48,388 nt of DNA, taken from NCBI RefSeq assembly GCF_001908185.1, contig NZ_LGHM01000216.1, positions 1-48,388 of the forward strand, written 5' to 3'. Made by a program: the position numbers and the translations under genes. The stretch comes from Bradyrhizobium sp. AS23.2. GTDB taxonomy: Bacteria > Pseudomonadota > Alphaproteobacteria > Rhizobiales > Xanthobacteraceae. The notes under the pieces are model-generated. The model did not search any database. It worked only from the letters and a program-made list of their open reading frames with translations, and was not told the DNA's origin. This document shows, one piece after another, positions 9,199 through 17,617 of this stretch (the stretch's first letter is position 1; every line of letters starts with the position of its first letter).

Positions 9199-9304
9199 CT
9201 AGAGCGTTTTCGAGCGAAGTGGAGGCCGGTTCGCGTAAAGAAAACGCGTCAAAACAAGAATCTAGAGCCCCGTTCCGATTCCATCGGAACGGAAATGGCT
9301 CTAG
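9199..9304. repeat. Dispersed ~105-base palindromic repeat, copy 1
   Basis: This segment is nearly identical to 41786-41888. Shared parts include TAGAGCGTTTTCGAGCGAAG, AAAACGCGTCAAAACAAGAA and a perfect inverted repeat CGTTCCGAT-TCC-ATCGGAACG, closed by CTAGAGC and GCTCTAG. It lies between two convergent genes and can fold as a bidirectional stop. I know repeats of this kind from Bradyrhizobium intergenic regions. Confidence 0.85.
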
Positions 9305-9347
9305 TCGGCGATCCGGCTCAGCACCGCTCTGAAGGTAACGCCCGGCC

Positions 9348-10709
9348 CTAGCGGCTCGATGCCGACGGATTGGTAGATGCAACGCGCGTCAGCGCCAGCG
9401 ACGGCGTCGCCGACATCTTCACCAGCACGTCCTTGAGCGGATCCCGAGTCCAGGCGCGCGTCACATAATCACGATGTGTGATGCCGTCGCCGGTTTCGAC
9501 GAATACCACACTGCCGGGCCGCAACGGCCCATCCATGTCCTCGGAGACTCCGATGCCCTTCCGCCGCAGCGCGCTCATCAGCTCGCGGTCGCGGCGCGCG
9601 GTGTAGTGGGTGTAGGAGCTGACGAAGAAGCCGGTGCGATGGCTCTCGATCCAGGAGGCGAACTTGTCGAGCTCGCCATAGACAGCGTCCAGCAGCACGA
9701 CGCCGCGGACGCGGTCGCTGACGCCGCCGACCTCGAGACTCCAGGCCGTCGGCAGGAAGCCGCCGCTATAGCCGACGATCACGATCGGCATGTTGGCGAA
9801 GGCGCGCGCGCTGTCGGGATCGCCGGTCAGGCGAGCAAGGTGATTGGCCGACTCCTCCATGAAGCGCTTGAGGCCGCCCGGCTGCCAGAACTTGCCGGCG
9901 CTGGAATCGGCGGCATCGACGGCCATCTGCGGCGCGAGCAGAACGACGTTAGCGCCGGAATCGGTGATCTGCTTCGGCACCAGTTGCCGGTCGCGCACGT
10001 CGCGCTCGAGCGTGGCGCCATTGCCATGGAAGAACACCACGATCACGCCTGGCTTGCGCACATCGAAATGCTCGGGCACGTGCACCAGCACGCGACTGTC
10101 ATTGTAGGTCTCGTCCTGCCAGAACACGCGGCCCGAGTAGCTGCGGTGGCCGCGCCGGTCGCCCTTGGAGATGTTGAGGAACGGCGCGTCGGAGGCGGGG
10201 TTGTTGCCGAAATAGGGAAAGGCGGACGACTTCATGCTGACGAGCGTCGTCAGGTCTTCACGTGCCGGACGCTTGAAGGGGACCTGCGGCTCGAGCGAGG
10301 CCACCTTGTAGGGGGCCTGTTCCGGCGCAGGCTGCTGCTGTACGGCGCGCTTGGGCGAGAAGTCCGACATCTGCCGTTGCAGGAAACTCTCGCTCGCCGA
10401 GGGAAAGCGTTCCTTGAATTGCGGGGCAGAGAAGCGATCCTCGAACGTGTCGCTACTCGCCACTTGCGGATTGGTCGCTTGCGGATTGGTCTTGCCGACC
10501 ACCTGGACATTGGCCTGCGAGCTCGCCGCGAGCGCCGCCGGGCTCGGCGCCCTGCCGCATTGAACTAGCGTGAGCGACAGCGGCACCAAGGCCAGGCCGA
10601 TCCGGAGCGCGCGACCGCGTGCACCGGACGGCGTCCGATATGCACGAATGTCAGCTCTCACGTTCGGAACGGCCCCGACCATCCACCCACGACCCCAAGT
10701 CATGTCCAC
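9348..10709 (-). CDS. Alpha/beta hydrolase-fold protein, exported, function unknown
   Basis: A protein of up to 453 residues. After a basic N-terminal stretch there is one hydrophobic segment ending LSLTLVQCGRAP. This could be an uncleaved anchor or a non-standard lipoprotein signal; the Cys lacks a consensus lipobox. A Gln/Ala-rich low-complexity region runs to about residue 150. The hydrolase domain follows: VIVVFFHGNG (oxyanion strand) and the nucleophile elbow GYSGG near VIVGYSGGF. The catalytic Asp and His are plausible in VVLLDAVYG and in GITHRDY. Substrate is unknown. The true start is uncertain: ATG 10679 and GTG 10661 are in-frame alternatives. Confidence 0.72.
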   Translation of the reverse strand: MDMTWGRGWMVGAVPNVRADIRAYRTPSGARGRALRIGLALVPLSLTLVQCGRAPSPAALAASSQANVQVVGKTNPQATNPQVASSDTFEDRFSAPQFKERFPSASESFLQRQMSDFSPKRAVQQQPAPEQAPYKVASLEPQVPFKRPAREDLTTLVSMKSSAFPYFGNNPASDAPFLNISKGDRRGHRSYSGRVFWQDETYNDSRVLVHVPEHFDVRKPGVIVVFFHGNGATLERDVRDRQLVPKQITDSGANVVLLAPQMAVDAADSSAGKFWQPGGLKRFMEESANHLARLTGDPDSARAFANMPIVIVGYSGGFLPTAWSLEVGGVSDRVRGVVLLDAVYGELDKFASWIESHRTGFFVSSYTHYTARRDRELMSALRRKGIGVSEDMDGPLRPGSVVFVETGDGITHRDYVTRAWTRDPLKDVLVKMSATPSLALTRVASTNPSASSR

Positions 10710-10989
10710 AAGCCTATCGGCAACCCTTGAGACAATTGAGCCGACTGGCGTTTAGGTGACGTTAAGCGTCCGGAGAAACTTCCCCACATCCGGATTGCTT
10801 AAAGGGACCATGCAATCGTGTCCTGATTGTGGGGAGGGGAAATGGGATTCTCCAGTGTTCGCGCGGGTTTATTGCCCGAGAGCATGCATAAATGGTGCTT
10901 TAATACCTATATCGCCGCCTCATTTAACCCTTGTTAACACTGCTTGAATTGACTTCCCATGAAGCGTGACGCCTGAGGTTAAGGACCCG

Positions 10990-12358
10990 ATGACGGCATC
11001 TGATGCGGGTACCGCGTCTTGGACTGGCCGGCTGACCGGGAGCGGGCCCGGGGTCTCCGCTCTGGTCGCGACCGCCATCGTCGTAGCCGACATGATCGGG
11101 GTCGGCGTCTTCACCAGCCTCGGCTTCCAGGTCAAAGACATCCCGTCCGGTTTCTCGATCCTCTTGCTGTGGACCGTCGGCGGCATCGTCGCGCTGTGCG
11201 GAGTGTTCTCCTATAGCGAACTCGGTGCGATGTTTCCGCGCTCGAGCGGCGAGTATAATTTCCTTGGCCGCGCCTATCATCCTGCCTTCGGCTTTCTTGC
11301 CGGCTGGGTTTCGGCGACGGTGGGCTTCGCAGCGCCCGTCGCGCTCGCCGCGATGGCCTTCGGCGAATACGCCAAATCGGTCGTCCCCGATCTGCCGCCG
11401 ATCCCGCTTGCCATCGGCGTGGTGTGGCTGGTCTCGCTCGTGCAGCTGACTGGCGTCAGGCACTCCTCGACCTTCCAGCTGATCTCGACCATCCTGAAGG
11501 TCGTGCTGATCGTCGCCTTCCTGGTCGCCGGCTTCGTCATCGGCGTGCCGCAGCCGATCGCCTTCACGCCGCAAGCAGGTGACCTGGCGCACATTGTCAG
11601 CGCGCCTTTCGCGATCGGCCTCGTCTTCGTGATGTACTCGTTCTCGGGCTGGAATGCCGCGACCTACATCATTGGCGAGATGAACACGCCGCAGCGCAGC
11701 CTGCCGCGCGCGCTGCTCGCGGGCACGCTGATCGTGCTCGTCCTGTACGTCGCGCTGAACGCGGTGTTTCTGTATTCCACGCCGGTGAGCGCGCTGGCCG
11801 GCCAGCTCGACGTCGCCAGCGTCGCCGGCCGTGCCATCTTCGGCGGCGTCGGCGGCCGGATCGTCGGCGCGATGATCTGCGTCGGCCTGATCTCCTCGAT
11901 CAGCGCGATGATGTGGATCGGCCCGCGCGTGATGATGACGATGGGGGGAGGACATTCCGGCCCTGCGCGTGTTCTCGACGAGATCGGTGAGCGGCGCGCC
12001 GGCCTATGCCATCCTGTTTCAGCTCGCCGTCGCCAATCTGCTGCTGTTCACACGCAGCTTCGAGGCGGTGCTCGACTTTATCCAGTTCGCACTGCTGTTC
12101 TGCTCCTTCTTCACCGTGCTTGGTGTCATCAAGCTGCGCATCACCGATCCCGACCTGCCGCGACCCTATCGCGCCTGGGGATACCCGTTCACGCCGCTGG
12201 TTTTCCTGCTCGTGACCGCGTTCATGATGTACTACCTGTTGACCGAGCGGCCGGTGCAGTCGCTCTCGGGGATGCTCGTCATGCTCTCGGGCCTGCTGAT
12301 TTATGCTGCTTTCCGTAGGCGGCCGGTCGCCGCTGGCACTTCATCACATCGCGAATAG
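10990..12358 (+). pseudogene. APC-family amino acid permease, frameshifted
   Basis: The frame starting at ATG 10990 encodes an APC-superfamily permease. GVGVFTSLGFQ in the first helix matches the unwound substrate-binding motif GxGxF, and about nine membrane helices follow. The frame breaks just after MMTMG. Homology of character resumes at once in the next frame (EDIPALRVFSTRSVSGAPAY) and runs through three more helices to a stop at 12358. Dropping one G from the run of six at 11943-11948 restores a 455-residue protein of usual family length. So this is either a sequencing or assembly error, or a very recent mutation. Amino acid:proton import is the likely role; substrate is not determined. 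The start has an AAGGA site 8 bases upstream. Confidence 0.82.
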
Positions 12359-12360
12359 AC

Positions 12361-13575
12361 ATGTTTCGACCCATGAGAATCGCGGCCGTCGCTCTTGCCC
12401 TGCTGGTTGCGGTCGTCTCGTCCGCGCATGCCGCCGACGTCACCTTCGACGACACGGCGCGCTTCCTTGCGGGCATGCAGCCTTCGGCGGACTCGCCGCT
12501 GGTGCCGCTCACGAACGACCCGGGCTGGCAGCGCCATGCAAGATTTTTCGACGGCGCCTTCGCCCAGCTCGAGCAGCGGCAGCTCTCGAGGATCCGCGCC
12601 TGGGCCGACGTCAACCTGGCCGCGCCGAGGCCAACCATGTTCTACCTGTTCAGCGGCCCGGACTTCCTCTACGCCAACGCCTTCTATCCCAAGGCCAGCA
12701 CCTACGTGCTCGGCGCGCTCGAGCCGGCTGGCGCCGTGCCTGACCTGACGCGGCTGCCCCGCGGTTCGGTCGGTGCCGCGCTCTACAATGTCGAGCGTTC
12801 GCTCGGCTCGATCCTGAGCTTTTCCTTCTTCATCACCAAGCACATGAAGGTTGATCTGCGCGCCAACCAGGTCAACGGGACCTTGCCGATCCTCTATGTC
12901 TTCCTCGCGCGGTCCGGCAAGACGATCCGCAACGTCGAGGCGGTCGCGCTCGACGCCCAGGGCGGGATGCACGTAGGGAACGACAATCCAGGACGGAACG
13001 CGACGCGCGGCGTCCGCATCACCTTTGCCGGCAGCGACGGTGAGGCACGCACGCTGTATTATTTCTCGACCGACCTTTCCAATCCCAGTGCGCGCGCCAC
13101 TGGCTTCCTGAAGTTCTGTGAGACGCTCGGCCCCGGCAACAGCCTGATCAAGAGCGCGTCCTATCTGCTGCACTCCGGAAACTTCACCGTCGCCCGCGAC
13201 TGGCTGCTCGCCAACAGCGCGACCATCATCCAGGATGATTCCGGCATTCCGCTCGCAAACTACAATTCGCGGCAATGGCGGTTCTTCCCGTTCGGCCGCT
13301 ATCTCGGACCGATCGACGAATTCCCCGGCCGATACCAGGAGCGCTACGCCGAACTGTTCACCCGCGCCCAGCCGATCGATTTCGGCGTCGGCTATCGCTG
13401 GCGGATGCACGAGTCGAATTTGCTGCTGTCGGTGAAGGTGCCGGGGACCGAGACAGTGCCGACGGCGGAGACCACCTCATCCGCCGAGCCGCCGCCCAGA
13501 GCGCCGCACCCGAAGCGGCCGCGTCCGCCCGAGCCGGTCCCGCCGCCGCCCGGACGTTTCTTCTGGTTTCGCTAG
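12361..13575 (+). CDS. Secreted protein with Pro-rich tail, function unknown
   Basis: A 404-residue protein with a signal peptide (cut predicted after SSAHA, near residue 24). The body of about 340 residues starts VTFDDTARFLAG and contains a conserved-looking YLFSGPDFLYANAFYPKAS segment. I do not recognise a named domain beyond this. The last 35 residues are Pro/Arg-rich with PPPP runs, as in proteins that cross or line the cell wall. An alternative start lies at 12373. It begins two bases after the permease stop, so the two may be cotranscribed. Confidence 0.75.
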   Translation: MFRPMRIAAVALALLVAVVSSAHAADVTFDDTARFLAGMQPSADSPLVPLTNDPGWQRHARFFDGAFAQLEQRQLSRIRAWADVNLAAPRPTMFYLFSGPDFLYANAFYPKASTYVLGALEPAGAVPDLTRLPRGSVGAALYNVERSLGSILSFSFFITKHMKVDLRANQVNGTLPILYVFLARSGKTIRNVEAVALDAQGGMHVGNDNPGRNATRGVRITFAGSDGEARTLYYFSTDLSNPSARATGFLKFCETLGPGNSLIKSASYLLHSGNFTVARDWLLANSATIIQDDSGIPLANYNSRQWRFFPFGRYLGPIDEFPGRYQERYAELFTRAQPIDFGVGYRWRMHESNLLLSVKVPGTETVPTAETTSSAEPPPRAPHPKRPRPPEPVPPPPGRFFWFR

Positions 13576-13785
13576 CTACCAGTGCACACTCTGGCTCGGC
13601 ACGATGAACCCTGTCGTGCTGGGCGGGGTGGCGAGGCTCGTTGCCAGATACCAGCCGGAGCCGGCCGCGATCGCCAGCAGGGCGATGATCGCGAGCAGAT
13701 CGACGGTTCTGGGGTCGTGATGCCCCCTGGAACTAGGATTTGAACCAAGCCTGAAGTGAAAATGAGGGCTGATTTTCCAGCGCAT
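13576..13785 (-). CDS. Small single-pass membrane protein
   Basis: A 69-residue protein starting at an ATG preceded by a good GGAGG site. The first 27 residues are polar and basic. One hydrophobic helix (VDLLAIIALLAIAAGSGWYLA) spans about residues 28-48, followed by a short tail SLATPPSTTGFIVPSQ. Function is unknown. It is convergent with the secreted-protein gene ending at 13575, with no gap between them. Confidence 0.6.
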   Translation of the reverse strand: MRWKISPHFHFRLGSNPSSRGHHDPRTVDLLAIIALLAIAAGSGWYLATSLATPPSTTGFIVPSQSVHW

Positions 13786-13877
13786 TGTTGTTTCCTCCCG
13801 TGGGAGCATCACAACAACGCGAGGAGAGAGTTTAAGGTTCCGCTCAGGCCAGCGATGGGCAAAGCACCGCAGCAACG

Positions 13878-13985
13878 TGAGCATGATTCGGAAAAGTGTG
13901 CAGCGGTTTTCCCTCGCGACAAACGCGGAACGCGTTTGCGCGGAGATCATGAATCTAAGGCGCGAGCATCGCGCTTTAGGACGCG
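13878..13985. repeat. Dispersed repeat related to 16918-16964
   Basis: AGCATGATTCGGAAAAGTGT and GCAGCGGTTTTCC occur here as a diverged form of the palindrome at 16918-16964, followed by CGGAACGCGTTTGCGCGGAGATCATGA. The CATGAT and ATCATG ends face each other. Elements of this type are common between genes in this group of bacteria. It fills the gap upstream of the 69-residue membrane protein gene. Confidence 0.6.
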
Positions 13986-14314
13986 TTGACGCCGCGCCAC
14001 CGGCCGTAGCGCCAGGGCAGATACCAGCGTGCGCCTTGCGGCGCGGTGACGGGCACGTTGTCGATGCCTGACGTGCCGAATGGGTTGCAGCGAAGCAGAC
14101 GCGCCAGCGTCATCCAGCCGCCGGCCCAAAGTCCGAACCGTTCGATCGCCTCGTCGCCATAGACGGAGCATGTCGGCAGGTGCCGGCAATTGTAGCCCAC
14201 CAATGGCGAGAGCGTGTGGCGGTAGAGCCAGATCAGCGCGCGGCCAAATCTGCGCGGGAGACGGAGCGCGCCCTCGACGGAAGTGGAACAATGCTCGCAG
14301 GCTGAATGCTTCAT
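13976..14314 (-). CDS. yidD: Membrane protein insertion efficiency factor YidD
   Basis: A 112-residue protein of the YidD family. The core motif ALIWLYRHTLSPLVGYNCRH followed by LPTCSVYGDEAIERFG is intact, including the conserved Cys residues, and LLRCNPFG follows. YidD helps the YidC insertase place proteins in the inner membrane and attaches to the membrane through an amphipathic N-terminal helix. The Cys-rich N-terminus (CEHC) is unusual. In many bacteria yidD sits in the rpmH-rnpA-yidC cluster; here it is alone. ATG 14314 was chosen because family similarity begins soon after. Confidence 0.9.
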   Translation of the reverse strand: MKHSACEHCSTSVEGALRLPRRFGRALIWLYRHTLSPLVGYNCRHLPTCSVYGDEAIERFGLWAGGWMTLARLLRCNPFGTSGIDNVPVTAPQGARWYLPWRYGRWRGVNAS

Positions 14315-14542
14315 GTGCGCTTTGCTGCGATCGTGGGCGAGGTGCTGCACGGTTCCGGCGCAGGGAACAACGAGATGTTGTTTGCGCGCCATATTTTGCA
14401 TGCTTTTTGGGAGCAGTGCAGCAAGTGCCTATGGACGATCTGTATTCCCCCGGATACCATTTTTATGACGTCCATGTGTAGACTTGTGGAACGCAAAACG
14501 GGGCTTGCCTGAATCACCTTGGGGCTTGGGGAAGGGACCAGT

Positions 14543-15442
14543 TTGAAACGTCTGAGGTCGCTCAATCTTCGCGGCTGGCTGCTGGTGGGAACCGCTGCCT
14601 GTGGAGTCGCGCTGGCTGGCGCCGTCGCGACCTTTGGGTCGTCGGCCCGAGCCGGTGGCGCCCTGGAAGAGCGCAAGCTGCCGATGAAGTTCAGCTGGGT
14701 TGCCTGCGAGCCGAACTGCCGCGGCTGGGTCAGCGCGGTCGGCATCATCACCTCCGATACGCCGAAGGATTTCGAGGATTTTGCGCGGGGACGCCAGCTT
14801 GGCGGCGCCACCGTGGTGCTCGATTCCAGCGGCGGTTCCGTCAACGACGCGATCACGCTCGGCCGGCGCTTCCGCAATCTCGGCCTTTTGACCACCGTCG
14901 GCATCAGCCTGCAGAATCGCGGCGGGCAGAGTGCCCGCCCAATGGTCGCGCCCGAAGCCTATTGCGAATCCATGTGCGTGTTCCTGCTGCTGGCCGGCAA
15001 GAAGCGTTATGTGCCGGACGCCGCTCATGTCCGGGTTCACCAGATCTGGATGGGCGATCGGGCCGACGATGCGAAGGCGGCGAGCTACAGCGCGCAAGAC
15101 CTGATGATCGTTGAACGCGATATCGGCCGGCTCGCCAAATACACGTTCGACATGGGCGGCGCCGGCGACTTGCTTTCGCTCGCGCTCAGCGTGCCGCCTT
15201 GGGAAGACCTGCACGAGCTGGACACCGGGGAGCTGAAGCTCACCAACCTCGTGACGACCGATCTGGTGGCTGACGTGCTGCCGCATGTGGAGGTCACGGC
15301 GCCGGCGATGGCGGAGCTTGCAACGAAGACGCAGGCGCGGTTCGGCGCGGAACCCGAGCCGCAGCAACCAGCCAAGTCGACCAAGACGGCGGAAGCCATG
15401 GTGCCGACGGGCGCGGCGCCGAGCGCGAGCCCGCCGAAGTAA
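14543..15442 (+). CDS. ClpP-like periplasmic protein, function unknown
   Basis: A protein of about 299 residues, probably starting at TTG 14543 with a GGGAAGGGA site upstream; an in-frame TTG at 14519 is the alternative. An N-terminal hydrophobic stretch (WLLVGTAACGVALAGAVATF) is a signal or anchor. The domain that follows resembles ClpP/crotonase-fold proteins: VVLDSSGGSVNDAITLGRRF forms the oxyanion segment, CESMCVFLLLAG carries the probable nucleophile Ser between two Cys residues, and VHQIWMG supplies a His. Exported proteins of this sort are widespread in Rhizobiales without assigned substrate. The C-terminus is low-complexity. Confidence 0.75.
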   Translation: MKRLRSLNLRGWLLVGTAACGVALAGAVATFGSSARAGGALEERKLPMKFSWVACEPNCRGWVSAVGIITSDTPKDFEDFARGRQLGGATVVLDSSGGSVNDAITLGRRFRNLGLLTTVGISLQNRGGQSARPMVAPEAYCESMCVFLLLAGKKRYVPDAAHVRVHQIWMGDRADDAKAASYSAQDLMIVERDIGRLAKYTFDMGGAGDLLSLALSVPPWEDLHELDTGELKLTNLVTTDLVADVLPHVEVTAPAMAELATKTQARFGAEPEPQQPAKSTKTAEAMVPTGAAPSASPPK

Positions 15443-15505
15443 CAGCAGATCTTGGAAGGGCGTTCCGGGGCGCGCGCCGGCGCGGACCGGCACGACTGAG
15501 AGGGA

Positions 15506-15961
15506 TCAGCCCTGCGCCGCGGCCGGCTGCTTGGTCTTCCCCTCGATTTGACCAATGGCATCGACCACAGCATCGAAGGTCAGGAGCGTCGAGGCATGCC
15601 GTGCCTTGTAGTCACGGACCGGCTCGAGGAATTTGATCTCTTCCCACTTACCTTCAGGAGGCGCGCCGTTCTCCTTGAGCATCTTGCGAACGGTTTCGCG
15701 TAACTCACGGAGTTCGCTCGCAGTCGAGCCGACAACGTGACTTGCCATGATGGATGAAGAGGCTTGTCCGAGCGCGCAGGCCTTCACGTCATGTGCGAAG
15801 TCGGTGACGGTGTCCCCACTCATCTTGAGGTCGACCTTCACGGTCGAGCCACACAATTTGGAGTGGGCGGTCGCGGTGGCATCGGCGTCCGACAGCCGCC
15901 CGAGGCGCGGAATATTCCCGGCCAATTCGATGATCCGCTTGTTATAGATGTCGTTCAGCAT
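15506..15961 (-). CDS. IscU/SufU-like iron-sulfur scaffold, third Cys missing
   Basis: A 151-residue protein of the NifU N-terminal/IscU/SufU scaffold family, on which [2Fe-2S] clusters are built before transfer. Cys37 (SKLCGS) and Cys62 (KACALGQASSS) match the first two ligands. The usual Asp after Cys-Gly is Ser39. The third ligand position, HCS in E. coli IscU, reads HAS here (Ala123). So two of three Cys ligands remain and the protein may use other ligands, dimerise, or carry rather than build clusters. No cysteine desulfurase gene is nearby. It is divergent from folE, with about 240 bases between the starts. Confidence 0.85.
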   Translation of the reverse strand: MLNDIYNKRIIELAGNIPRLGRLSDADATATAHSKLCGSTVKVDLKMSGDTVTDFAHDVKACALGQASSSIMASHVVGSTASELRELRETVRKMLKENGAPPEGKWEEIKFLEPVRDYKARHASTLLTFDAVVDAIGQIEGKTKQPAAAQG

Positions 15962-16202
15962 GTGATGGAGTCCAGCACTTCCGGGCGGGATCGGCCTTGG
16001 CGGGCGCCGTCCACGGTCCTATATAGGGGCGGAACTGGCGGAAAAACAGTCCAGCGATGCGGCGGCGGTGATCCAGATCTGCGCGGCCCGCGTTTTGACC
16101 TTGGGGCCTTTTTCGCCAAAATTGTTCTCTTCAGGCGTCCGGCGGCTTGCCGCCCCGTCTGCCGGTGACACTCCGGCCGCAAGGCCGTCGAACGGAGTAG
16201 AC

Positions 16203-16895
16203 ATGGACGCTACGATTAAATCCATCCGCCCCAACAAGTCTGCCGACAAACAGCCCGAGACCCGCCCGGCGGAGCTTGATCCTGCCGAATTTCTCGCGGT
16301 CGCCGTCCGCGCCGACCAGCTGCGCCCGGCGCGCGCCGAGGCCGAGCAGGCGGTGAAAACGCTGCTCGCCTATATCGGCGAGAACACCGAGCGCGAGGGT
16401 CTGCTCGACACGCCGCGCCGCGTGGTCGAAGCCTTCGACGAGCTCTATCAGGGCTACCACCAGTGCCCGGCCGAGGTGCTCGACCGCACCTTCGGCGAGA
16501 CCGCCGGCTATGACGATTTCGTGCTGGTGCGCGACATCGAGTTCACGTCGCAGTGCGAGCACCACATGATGCCGTTCTATGGCAAGGCGCACATCGCCTA
16601 TACGCCGGTGGAGCGTGTCGTCGGCCTGTCCAAGCTTGCCCGCCTGACCGACATCTTCGCCCGCAGGCTCCAGACCCAGGAGCACCTGACCGCGCAGATC
16701 GCCGCCGCCATCGACGAAATCCTCAAGCCCCGTGGCGTCGCCGTGCTGATCGAGGCCGAGCATACCTGCATGTCGGTGCGCGGTGTCGCCAAGCATGGCG
16801 CCTCCACGTTCACCAGCCGTTTCACCGGCATGTTCCGCGACAATCCGGCGGAGCAGGCCCGTTTCCTGTCCCTGGTGCGAGGCCTGCAGCGCTGA
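16203..16895 (+). CDS. folE: GTP cyclohydrolase I
   Basis: A 230-residue enzyme that converts GTP to 7,8-dihydroneopterin triphosphate, the first step of tetrahydrofolate synthesis (and of queuosine by another branch). Signature segments are complete: FTSQCEHHMMPFYGKAHIAY (zinc Cys and catalytic His), VGLSKLARL, QEHLTAQIA, and AEHTCMSVRGV with the second zinc Cys. About 45 residues of basic and acidic low-conservation sequence precede the core, as in related Rhizobiales. ATG 16203 was chosen over longer in-frame extensions. It lies 84 bases upstream of hisI, separated by a repeat that may act as a terminator. Confidence 0.97.
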   Translation: MDATIKSIRPNKSADKQPETRPAELDPAEFLAVAVRADQLRPARAEAEQAVKTLLAYIGENTEREGLLDTPRRVVEAFDELYQGYHQCPAEVLDRTFGETAGYDDFVLVRDIEFTSQCEHHMMPFYGKAHIAYTPVERVVGLSKLARLTDIFARRLQTQEHLTAQIAAAIDEILKPRGVAVLIEAEHTCMSVRGVAKHGASTFTSRFTGMFRDNPAEQARFLSLVRGLQR

Positions 16896-16917
16896 CCTCG
16901 CAAAGGCTCATTGTTTG

Positions 16918-16964
16918 AGCATGACCTTTTCGGAAAACCGCTGCACACTTTTCCGGGTCATGCT
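16918..16964. repeat. Palindromic repeat between folE and hisI
   Basis: Arms AGCATGACC and GGGTCATGCT, with inner arms TTTTCGGAAAA and TTTTCCG around CCGCTGCACAC, make a long imperfect hairpin. A relative lies at 13878-13985. By position it may attenuate or stop folE transcription before hisI. Confidence 0.75.
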
Positions 16965-16978
16965 CTTGCGAGGTCGTT

Positions 16979-17401
16979 GTGTCCGCTCACTCCCATGAGA
17001 TCGAGGAAGGGCTTTCCTTCCGGCCCCGGTTCGACGCCGCCGGGCTCGTAACCTGCGTGGCGACGGACGTCGCCACCGGCGACGTGCTCATGGTCGCGCA
17101 TATGAACGACGAGGCGCTGCACAAGACGATTGCGACGGGCGAGGCCTGGTACTTTAGCCGCTCGCGCAATGCGTTGTGGCGAAAAGGTGAGACATCGGGT
17201 CAGACCCAGCGCGTGGTCGAGATGCGTACCGATTGCGACCAGGACGCGGTCTGGATCCGTGTCGAGCAGATCGGCGCCGCCTGCCACACCGGCCGCCGGT
17301 CCTGCTTCTACCGCAAGGTCGAGGCCGAGGGCGGCGGTTCGAAGCTGGTCTTCGTCGATGCCGAGCGGTTGTTCGATCCGGACACGGTCTACAAGAAGTA
17401 G
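16979..17401 (+). CDS. hisI: Phosphoribosyl-AMP cyclohydrolase
   Basis: A 140-residue enzyme for the third step of histidine synthesis, opening the adenine ring of PR-AMP. Family motifs are intact: WYFSRSRNALWRKGETSGQ, then the metal-binding DCDQDAVWI and the Cys-containing GAACHTGRRSCFY. It starts with GTG at 16979. The stand-alone form (no HisE fusion) is normal for alphaproteobacteria. The other his genes are not in this window. Confidence 0.96.
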   Translation: MSAHSHEIEEGLSFRPRFDAAGLVTCVATDVATGDVLMVAHMNDEALHKTIATGEAWYFSRSRNALWRKGETSGQTQRVVEMRTDCDQDAVWIRVEQIGAACHTGRRSCFYRKVEAEGGGSKLVFVDAERLFDPDTVYKK

Positions 17402-17407
17402 CCTCCT

Positions 17408-17511
17408 GTCATTCCGGGGCGCGCGCAGCGCGAGCCCGGAATCCACCGCAAGGCACCGCGTGCGGTGGAATGGATTCCGGGCTCGCACCTGCGGTACGCC
17501 CCGGAATGACG
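17408..17511. repeat. REP-like element, family C
   Basis: Outer arms GTCATTCCGGGGCG and CGCCCCGGAATGAC are exact inverses. Inner arms CGAGCCCGGAATCCA and TGGATTCCGGGCTCG, and CCGCAAGGCACCG and GTGCGGTGG, continue the hairpin. It lies just after hisI. Elements with this sequence are common in Bradyrhizobium genomes. Confidence 0.85.
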
Positions 17512-17523
17512 GCGAGAGCCGAA

Positions 17524-17538
17524 TTAACCCCGCGTTAA
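17524..17538 (+). promoter_or_regulatory. Putative CtrA-type site TTAA-N7-TTAA
   Basis: TTAACCCCGCGTTAA matches the full alphaproteobacterial CtrA consensus (two TTAA half-sites seven bases apart). It lies about 80 bases before the transglycosylase-like gene at 17618. The match is exact, but a 15-base motif with eight fixed positions can occur by chance. Confidence 0.5.
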
Positions 17539-17617
17539 CCATACCTGTCCCACGGTGAGACGACAGGGCGCCTAATTGCTGGCGTCGCTCAATGCCGCGC
17601 GGGGCGGGCACTCCATC

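Noticed and set aside
10924..10937. TTAACCCTTGTTAA before the permease as a CtrA site
   Set aside because: The half-sites are six bases apart rather than seven.
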